A DNA stretch of 64,000 nucleotides from Oncomelania hupensis (Eukaryota; Mollusca; Gastropoda; Littorinimorpha; Pomatiopsidae). The notes below the pieces were generated by a model. It saw nothing but the letters and a program-made list of their open reading frames with translations, did no database searches and was not told where the DNA came from. Numbering within the stretch: the stretch's first letter is position 1; the number at the start of each line of letters is the position of its first letter. The DNA is taken from assembly GCA_036898135.1 (NCBI GenBank), contig CM072522.1, positions 124,001 through 188,000 on the forward strand. Reading direction: 5' to 3'. The translations under genes and the position numbers were made by a program. Below, piece after piece: positions 54,901 to 64,000 of the stretch.

Positions 54901-55391
54901 CACCACAAAAAACATTTGTCGTCAGTGTTCTTAATATTCAATACAGCCTTCTTGTCAAGAATTTCTTTGGGAAGAGGGATATAAGATTTTCCTTTGATTG
55001 GATTATACTTTGCAATGTTCAGTTCTAATGATTCTAAATTTCCTTCTGTCCACCCAGACCCTTTCAAAGTTGCACGCTCAATGCTGTCTTGTAACTGATT
55101 GATCAAGATGTTGTTATAAGCATTGTCTAGGTCTGAAGATTTTAACACTTCAATTTGACTTGAAGAAATCCACACAGTCATCGTTTCATCAATACTGCCG
55201 GGTTTAATAAAAGTTATTTGAGCGTGAATGCGTATTTTAACAGGGGATTTGAAAGTAAAATTGTTAAGTACAAATTCGTAATTATTATAAACAGATTTAA
55301 TAACATTTTGACTGTCAAGAATAGGGATTTGTAAAGTTTGAAAGATGTCTTTAAACAAAGGAGATTGTGAAAGACTTTTTGTGTCCGTCAT
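51945..55391 (-). pseudogene. Protein-primed DNA polymerase B with in-frame amber codon
   Basis: About 1,149 codons on the minus strand from the ATG at 55,391. It would replicate the element with a protein primer. The 3'-5' exonuclease motifs are YADFESLI (about residue 339), NYDSHLI (about 492) and YLKADVCLLADVF (about 626). A zinc/HNH-like insert (CHICNKEF, RVRDHCHITGAFRGAAHQKC) sits near 436-470, as often in this group. After the stop come polymerase motifs A (DANNLYGWAM), B (KLLNNSCFGKTMEN) and C (LYTDTDSLIL). TAG at 53,241-53,243 falls seven codons before the motif A methionine; the frame is unchanged on both sides. Unless read through, it separates exonuclease from polymerase. Confidence 0.93.
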
Positions 55392-56117
55392 TTTTATACT
55401 GACGCAAAACTTTAAATTAAAACATAATTAATTGAAAACTGACTTTTAAAAAAACAATTAACTAGGGAATTTCATTCACGCAGACCAATACAGTCAAAGG
55501 GAAGCAACCGCGACTTTACTTATGAATGCGTAATAACGTTTTTATATCTCAGACTTGTCATGCATCACTGCATTGCCGTCACTACACGCTTTACCACTGT
55601 GTAAACATTAACGCGGCCTTTCAATCAATAAACCGTGGGACAAAGAAAAATGACTGCATCGTTTAACATAAACACTATTTGCGCTGTCTACGCTTTCGTC
55701 GTCTGATAAAGTCAAATCAACAAAGCCTTCCACTGCAATGTCACTTTAACCTTTGTGCTGTCGACGTAAACATGCCGTTCCCCAATCAAACACTGTTGGC
55801 GTGGTGCGACTGTTTATTTCTAATTCTCAAACTCTCACACATTCAACAGTTGCTTCAAGTACTGGTTTAACATAATCACTGTTTGAGCTGCCAAAATTTC
55901 ATCATCTAATAATGTCAAATCAACATAGTCTTTTAATATTTCAATACTCGCGTCATTTGTATAAGTCGCACAAAAAATAAAAAACTTTACAACATAATAC
56001 TGTCACGGTCCTAGCCCGATCGATGTAAACATGGCCACACAATCGTGACGTCAGGCAGGATTGTGGTGTTTGAGTACTGTGATTTCGCCTAAAATGATTA
56101 AAGAAGGGTTGTAATTT

Positions 56118-56166
56118 TTTCGATGTTTAAAAAAGAATATATTATATTTACATTCCAACCACCTGC
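56118..56166 (+). repeat. 49-bp direct repeat, copy 1
   Basis: TTTCGATGTTTAAAAAAGAA...CCACCTGC occurs here and at 56,428-56,476 without visible differences. Upstream of this copy, AGAAGGGTTGTAATTTTTT (from 56,102) repeats the inner end of the terminal inverted repeat. Confidence 0.9.
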
Positions 56167-56182
56167 GGCATGTATCACAATT

Positions 56183-56220
56183 GGTCTGGTATAGTTGTTT
56201 GGTCTGGTATAGTTGTTTGG
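56183..56220 (+). repeat. Tandem 18-mer
   Basis: GGTCTGGTATAGTTGTTT is present twice in tandem, followed by GG. Confidence 0.9.
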
Positions 56221-56261
56221 GATTATATAGATTAATTTTCGCAGTACAAATATCAAGCGTT

Positions 56262-56332
56262 AATTGCTGCGAGGTTAGTGCAGCGGACTTGTAATTGAGG
56301 AGGCGCGGGTTCGATTCTGTGTTGTGCCTTAA
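56262..56332 (+). other. tRNA-like sequence (SINE head or tRNA relic)
   Basis: GGTTAGTGCAGCGG resembles a tRNA D-arm/A box, and GCGGGTTCGATTC is a full T-arm/B box about 35 bases downstream, closing a plausible T stem. The anticodon stem between them does not pair well and no good acceptor stem is seen. This is therefore a degenerate tRNA or the start of a tRNA-derived SINE, not a functional tRNA gene. Confidence 0.4.
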
Positions 56333-56427
56333 TTTTTTTTTCATGTTGTAAATTAATTTACTTCCATGTGTGTTTGTATGTGTGTGCGAGTGTGTTTGTG
56401 CGCAAATAGTTTATACATTTACATTTA

Positions 56428-56476
56428 TTTCGATGTTTAAAAAAGAATATATTATATTTACATTCCAACCACCTGC
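56428..56476 (+). repeat. 49-bp direct repeat, copy 2
   Basis: Second copy of the sequence at 56,118-56,166, followed by CACATG repeats. Confidence 0.9.
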
Positions 56477-56947
56477 ACATGCACATGCACACAATAGGCG
56501 ATAAATATACGGGCTAGGATTACAATTACCGTGTTGGAATTTAAAATAAACAATACCACTATCCTGTGTTTGTGTGTTCAGGCGAATAATGTATAGATAA
56601 TAAAAAGAAAAACAGATTATTTATAGTGCTACAGGAGAGTGCGTCACCAAGAATGCATTTCAAGGTTACCTGGGTGCATGAGGAAATATGTGTTTATGTG
56701 TCTGGGTGAATGTATATACTGATTATTTATAGTGCAACAGCAGTGCGCATGCTCACAATTATGTCCTATAGTTTGTGTGTCAAGGCTAGCTTAGTGCGTG
56801 AGAAAATAGTAAACTCATACAGTATTTTATTTAGGGCCTACTACAAACCCAGCTTAATGTGGGCTTGTGCGTGCTTGGTGTTGTGCAGGGAATGAATGCG
56901 TTTTTGAAGTGTTTGATATCTGAGTCTGATATGCCTCAAATAATTGA

Positions 56948-57133
56948 AGAAGGGTTGTAATTTTTTTTGTTTTAACCAAAGACGCAAGATATACGAATAT
57001 GTATTATATTTAGCAAATGCCGGATTCCCAGAGTGCTTTGGCACGCCTTTTAAAAGCTCATAAAACAGCCATAAATTGCAATAAAAGGGTGTCAGAAAAA
57101 CAATGGGGTTCGAAGCCCATTATTGCAATCTCT
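56948..57133 (-). repeat. Polinton right terminal inverted repeat
   Basis: Reverse-complement partner of 41,620-41,808. Differences include a G/C change, AAAAGGCGTGCC where the left has AAAAAGCGCTCC, and a shorter A run, so the repeats have diverged slightly since insertion or were never identical. Confidence 0.95.
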
Positions 57134-57299
57134 CGAGGATACATTACAACAAAAGGATATAAGAATGTTCCCTTTGTTTATTTTGGCATCATTCTGCACC
57201 TTTTTTTAAAATTATATAAGCCAAGCCTTTATAATTTTTATGTCACATTTATGTCATAAGAAAACAGGGAAAAATGTATCTATATCTCTCTCTTTCTCC

Positions 57300-60071
<2,772 letters not shown>

Positions 60072-61474
60072 TTGATACTGGCTAACACGCGTGGTCTCCA
60101 CAAAAACTCCAGACGATGGACATGGCACAGTCCTGGCGGGGAGCATCACAACCAAATAGACTACATCATGGTCAAGAAACGCTTCAGATCAAGCATCAAC
60201 ATTAGCAGGACACGCACTTTTCCAGGAGCAGACATCGGAAGTGACCACGATCTCGTGATGATGTCTTTCCGGCTCCACTTGAAGATAGTAAATACAGCAA
60301 AGTGCACTAGACTGAAGTTCAACCTGGACAAACTGCAAGACCCGGAGGTGGCACAACTATTTCAGGCCACAATTGGAGGGAAATTTGCACCACTGCTCAT
60401 TTTGGGGGCTGGTGAAGTAGATGTCAACACCATGACCACCACCTTCAACTCAGCTGTGACAGATGCCGCCACTGAGATCCTTGGCAAGCACCGACCAAAG
60501 AAGAAGCCGTGGATCACACCTGAACTTTTGGATCTGTGTGATAAACGAAGAGAGATGAAAAAGAAAAAGAACACCTCACAGGGAGCTGATGTCTACCGAA
60601 AAATCAACAATGACATCCGAAAAGGCATGCGCACAGCAAAGGAGAACTGGATAGAAGATCAATGCCAGGAAATAGAGAACAGTCTGAACAAGAACAACAG
60701 CAAGAAGGCCTACCAGACAGTGAAGCGGCTGACAAGTGTCAAACAGCCCAAAGTCTCCACGATCCAAAGCAAGTCTGGCATACGCCTTATAGAAGAACAA
60801 GAAGTCTTGGACAGATGGACAGAGTACTGCTCTGACCTTTACAACCATACACCAAATGGGGACCCATCAGTTCTAGCATGTCCCGAGAACAGAGAAGAAG
60901 AAGAAATCCTCCCAATTCTCCGGGAAGAAGTTGAGGCAGCAGTGCAAGCGCTAAAGAAAGGGAAGTCAGCGGGAGTGGACAACATACCCGCGGAACTGCT
61001 ACAAGCAGGAGGAGAAGCGATGATTGATGCCCTCACCATTATCTGTAACAAGATCTGGCAGAGTGGGGAGTGGCCTATACCATGGACCCAGTCGCTTGTC
61101 ATCGCTCTTCCCAAAAAAGGTAACCTTCAGGAGTGTGAAAATTACCGGACCATCAGCCTCATCAGCCATCCCAGCAAGGTCCTCCTGAAAATAATACTCA
61201 ACAGGTTGAAACCCCAAGCTGAGCAGATCATAGCTGAAGAACAAGCAGGATTCAGGGCAGGGCGAAGTACCACTGAGCAGATTTTCAACCTCAGAATAAT
61301 CTGTGAGAAATACCTACAGCACCAACAACATCTATATCATGTGTTCATAGACTTCAAGAAGGCGTTTGACCGAGTCTGGCATGCAGCTCTATGGGCAACA
61401 ATGAAAGTGTACAACATCAGCCCTAAAATTATTGAAGTCATCAAAAGCCTGTATGACAAGGCTACCAGTGCAGT
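60072..61474 (+). mobile_element. RTE-like LINE copy 2 (RTE-2), cut by a gypsy LTR
   Basis: Close to RTE-1 over its whole length, starting at CTGGCTAACACG (the LVLANT region of the endonuclease). It stops after ACCAGTGCAGT, where RTE-1 continues with CTCCATAAC. The missing 3' half lies beyond the inserted family-B element, outside the window. It is on the opposite strand to RTE-1 and 45 kb away. Confidence 0.85.
60072..61474 (+). pseudogene. RTE-2 endonuclease end and N-terminal half of reverse transcriptase
   Basis: An uninterrupted frame matching RTE-1 with a few substitutions (for example EEQAGFRAGRS where RTE-1 has EEQAGFMAGRS). It includes IGSDHDLVMMSF, GVDNIPAELLQ and IDFKKAFDRVW. It ends at LYDKATSAV, before the RQGC and FADD blocks, because an LTR was inserted there. 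The frame runs on for about 29 codons in LTR sequence to a stop at 61,571. Upstream codons back to 59,952 are flanking sequence. The remaining protein has no catalytic centre. Confidence 0.85.
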
Positions 61475-63002
61475 TGTCACGTGGGGTTTATGGGCTCTGC
61501 ACAATGGAATTATGGACCCTCACGTTTATTCGGTGGGAACTGCTAGTAAGTCACCCTATGAATTACTTTAATAAATTTATTTGTTTAGCTCGTTCTGTGT
61601 TAAGGTTGGGGTACAGAAATAGATAGAAAAATGGTAAAAGATTACTGTCACACTAGCTTTCACACGGCTATGAATCATATGTAGTCCAGCCACTTGATAA
61701 CAGTTAAAATCACACATTTATTTCTTCTACTCTATACAAGATTCTCTAAGTACTAATCTAACTTAAAAAGTCTCTTTCAATGCTAATAGTTCGATCGCTG
61801 ATAGTCTATGCAGCTGTTATATCTTCCTCGGGCACTTGCTACTATATTTCATGTAGATTTGGACTACTGTGGTCCGTTTTACAGTTTCTGAAGAGTTGGA
61901 CTACTGTGGTCCTGTTATGATCAGTTTAAGTGCACCTTCGTGTTATGCACTTAACTCGAAGTCCTTCTGTGAGGTAGCTTCTGGTACACCTTTGTCGTTG
62001 TGTAGTTGGGTTCCCTTGCCACGCTGTGGGGTCTGACAGGGTGTTTCTTCGGGTATCTCTTTCCGTCTTGTGCGGTAGAGTCTCCTCAACCAACTAGTCG
62101 TTTCTGTGGAGTATGGTGCACAGGATAGCTCGGGATAGCTCGGGATAGCTCGGGATAGCTCGTCTGTAATATAAGAGACGAAATTCTGCACAACCCTGAA
62201 TAATCGGTTTGTGCAGAGCGTCTCACTGAAAGCCAAGTAGCCCTCAGTGATAGCTCCACATCTCTATACATAAGCGACGAACATTCTGCTACTTCCGGGT
62301 TCCACTGGAATCTCACTCTAAATTCCTATACATACATAAATATCAATCGTGGCTAACTATACACATCCAGAATTAATAATATTATAAACATTCACGGGTA
62401 CAGCCACTGGTCTGCAAACATACATATAAGTTAAACAACAGTGGTTCCGTACGGGATACAACATGGCGGCGCAACCGGTCGTGTTTCGCCTCGTGGTAGG
62501 CTCTTCCACGTGGTCACGCAAATTCGGATTAACAATTCACATTTATGCATAGCAACTTCCACAAACATAATTTCAACAATAATATAAATATATCACGATG
62601 AAACAGAAGGGTGTTCATTTACCTGTTTGACAAGTTCAGGCCCGTGATGACTTGAGAGAATTCTAAGATTTCAAAGTCCTGCTTCCTGGTCTATGAGTGT
62701 AGAGATTTCTCTAGCTGTGGAGATGTTGACTCTACCTCGTCTCACACACGACTGATTCAAACTGTGTTAAGATCTGACACAGTCAGAACTGCTCTACCCA
62801 CTGAGCCTGCTCTGATTGGTTAAAACGGTCCGATTCAAAGCTCAAGTGCTGACTCACTGCGCTAGCGTGGGTCGGGCTCGCGGTGTGTGGTCTGCTGTGT
62901 AATTTAATTGCTGCTGTGTAATAGTCTAACTTCCTACTGTTACAATTACTACACATGGCTAAATAGTCAATGGGCAGAGTTAACACTAGCCAGTTCGTGA
63001 CA
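61475..63002 (-). repeat. LTR-B3 3' LTR
   Basis: 1,528 bp aligned in reverse with 33,469-34,835 and the LTR-B1 pieces; shared landmarks include GTTTAGCTCG, the GTCCACTGTGGTCC-like tract and the CTCTGCACA region. Near 62,126-62,160 a GGATAGCTCG unit is repeated four times in tandem, absent from the other copies. Confidence 0.8.
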
Positions 63003-63170
63003 GGCTCCCTCAACTGAAAAAAGGCGATGACTACTGGATTCGACCTTTTTCTACTACAGAGCCTAGTTTAACACTGCACTATCCTAGGGTCCTATTTACA
63101 CACTAGTTAAGTTGCTCTACCTGAGCTGCAATGCTGTGCCAGGTAGCTATGGACACTAGTGACAGGGTTT

Positions 63171-64000
63171 TTATTGGGCGGGGACGAATTCTGGTGCTGT
63201 GGCCCTTAGTTGTGTTGGGTGGGCGACAGCGGCTGTGTCCTCCACGAGATGGCGACTGAGGTAGTCGGCTCCGTGGTTCTCTTTGCCGGGGATGTACTCG
63301 ATTTGGAATGAGTATGCCTGAAGGGTGAGTGCCCATCGCATCAGGCGAGAGTTCAAAGACTTGGAGGCTGCCAGGAACGATAGTGGTTGGTGGTCCACCT
63401 GAACTGTGAAGTGGGTCCCATACAGGTAGAGTTGGAATTTCTGTATGGCCCAGACTAGTCCAAGACATTCTTTCTCCGACGTGGCGTAGTGGGTCTCGGC
63501 GGGTCTCAATTTTCTGCTGGCGTAGGCGACAGGGAATAGCGTCTCTGCATTCTTGGGGTCGCGCTGTAGCAGTACTGCTCCGAGGCCTAAGTCGCTTGCG
63601 TCGGTGCGAAGAACGAATGGCTGAGTCAAATCGGGTAGGTGGAGTACTGGCGCCGATGTCATTCTGTCCTTGAGTGTTTGGAATGCTGTCTCGCATTCGG
63701 CTGTCCAAACTACTTTGTCCGGGGCGATTTTCCGGGTTCCATTTGTCAGTGGTACGGCGATGCTGTTGTAGTTGGGGATGAACTTCTGGTAGAAGACGCA
63801 GAGTCCTAGAAATGACTGCACTTCCTTCTTTGTCTTGGGCCTAGGAGCGTCGAGTAGGCGTTTCACTGTCTTTTCTACCGGTCGCAGGCTTCCTTGACTG
63901 ATGGTGTGTCCCAGAAATTCTAGTTCTGTGAATCCAATCTGACATTTGGTGGGTCTTGCCGTCAATCCCGTGTCTCTGAGGCGGGCGAGTAGTTGTTGTA
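63171..64000 (-). CDS. LTR-B3 reverse transcriptase end and RNase H (partial)
   Basis: The open frame runs from the window edge to a stop at 63,171. It covers the end of the reverse transcriptase (ARPTKCQIGFTELEFLGHTIS, KKEVQSFLGLCVFYQKFIPNY) and a whole RNase H domain (LRTDASDLGLGAVLLQRD, SEKECLGLVWAI, VQVDHQPLSFL), then GKENHGADYLSRHL. Unlike LTR-B2 it keeps the RNase H Glu and an unbroken C-terminus, so it is the better reference for the family. The catalytic YxDD of the reverse transcriptase lies outside the window. Confidence 0.9.
   Translation of the reverse strand, partial: QQLLARLRDTGLTARPTKCQIGFTELEFLGHTISQGSLRPVEKTVKRLLDAPRPKTKKEVQSFLGLCVFYQKFIPNYNSIAVPLTNGTRKIAPDKVVWTAECETAFQTLKDRMTSAPVLHLPDLTQPFVLRTDASDLGLGAVLLQRDPKNAETLFPVAYASRKLRPAETHYATSEKECLGLVWAIQKFQLYLYGTHFTVQVDHQPLSFLAASKSLNSRLMRWALTLQAYSFQIEYIPGKENHGADYLSRHLVEDTAAVAHPTQLRATAPEFVPAQ

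Larger units (their letters stand above)
55392..56947. other. Polinton right non-coding region
   Basis: 1.55 kb between the polymerase gene and the right inverted repeat without a supportable gene. It contains a 49-bp direct repeat, a tandem 18-mer, a copy of the inner end of the inverted repeat, and a tRNA-like stretch, listed separately. The left side has only 20 bp between inverted repeat and first gene, so the element is clearly asymmetric. Confidence 0.7.
41620..57133 (+). mobile_element. Polinton/Maverick (adintovirus-like) DNA element
   Basis: A 15.5-kb element with inverted ends starting AGAGATTG, imperfect inverted repeats of about 187 bp, and a CGAGG duplication at 41,615-41,619 and 57,134-57,138. 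It encodes a retroviral-type integrase, a packaging ATPase, a double jelly-roll major capsid protein, a penton-like protein, a protein-primed DNA polymerase B and several accessory proteins: the Polinton core set. Length, 5'-AG ends and gene content agree with the family. Family members usually have 6-bp duplications; here 6 bp (CGAGGA) match only if one repeat base is shared. An adenovirus-type protease was not found. All frames except the polymerase look intact. Confidence 0.95.
61475..64000 (-). mobile_element. LTR-B3: family-B gypsy element, continues past the window
   Basis: A minus-strand element inserted in RTE-2. Its 3' LTR is 61,475-63,002 (plus-strand ends TGTCACGTGG and CGTGACA). 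A polypurine tract (GAGGGAGCC on the minus strand, 63,003-63,011) is followed by the end of RNase H. This is the same family as LTR-B2 but better preserved. The 5' end, gag and integrase lie beyond 64,000. Confidence 0.85.

Noticed and set aside
56262..56332. Functional tRNA gene
   Set aside because: The B box is good, but the anticodon stem does not pair and no acceptor stem closes.

Overview
The window is eukaryotic and most likely from an invertebrate animal; the mixture of L1/Tx1-like, RTE-like, CR1/Rex1-like and Ty3/gypsy retroelements plus a Polinton fits a mollusc or another lophotrochozoan, but nothing in the sequence fixes the species. The DNA is AT-rich with many microsatellites. 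I find no host gene that I can name. Almost all supportable coding sequence belongs to transposable elements nested inside one another.

Layout. About 1-3,690 is AT-rich with no recognised gene. From 3,692 to 33,468 an old minus-strand L1/Tx1-like LINE (called L1-A here) is split into four pieces by later insertions: (1) a Ty3/gypsy LTR element at 4,048-13,528 (LTR-A; gag, protease and integrase but no reverse transcriptase; 5-bp target duplication), whose 3' LTR itself took a CR1-like LINE; (2) a second L1 (L1-B) on the plus strand at 14,102-25,262 with an exact 15-bp target duplication, carrying ORF1, ORF2 and a nested RTE-like LINE; (3) a solo LTR (family B) at 25,856-33,085 with a 5-bp duplication, itself containing a CR1/L2-like LINE with its own 6-bp duplication and a Rex1-like LINE. 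At 33,469-39,815 lies a deleted family-B gypsy element with integrase upstream of reverse transcriptase, whose 3' LTR contains another solo LTR (family C, 5-bp duplication).

41,620-57,133 is a nearly complete Polinton/Maverick (adintovirus-like, virus-derived DNA transposon): terminal inverted repeats of about 187 bp, a CGAGG target duplication, and genes for integrase, FtsK/HerA-type packaging ATPase, double jelly-roll major capsid protein, penton-like minor capsid protein, protein-primed DNA polymerase B and seven or eight accessory proteins. Genes are packed on both strands in divergent and convergent groups. Start codons of divergent neighbours lie only 20-36 bp apart and most genes have TAAAA directly before ATG. 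The polymerase carries one in-frame amber codon and no adenovirus-type protease gene is visible.

57,134-60,070 holds microsatellites and weak candidate exons. 60,072-61,474 is a second RTE-like copy, cut by a family-B gypsy element on the minus strand (61,475 to beyond 64,000) whose RT/RNase H frame is open to the window edge.

The Polinton genes form a self-contained virus-like module (replication, integration, packaging, capsid). The rest records successive retrotransposon insertions, most of which are datable relative to one another by exact target-site duplications.
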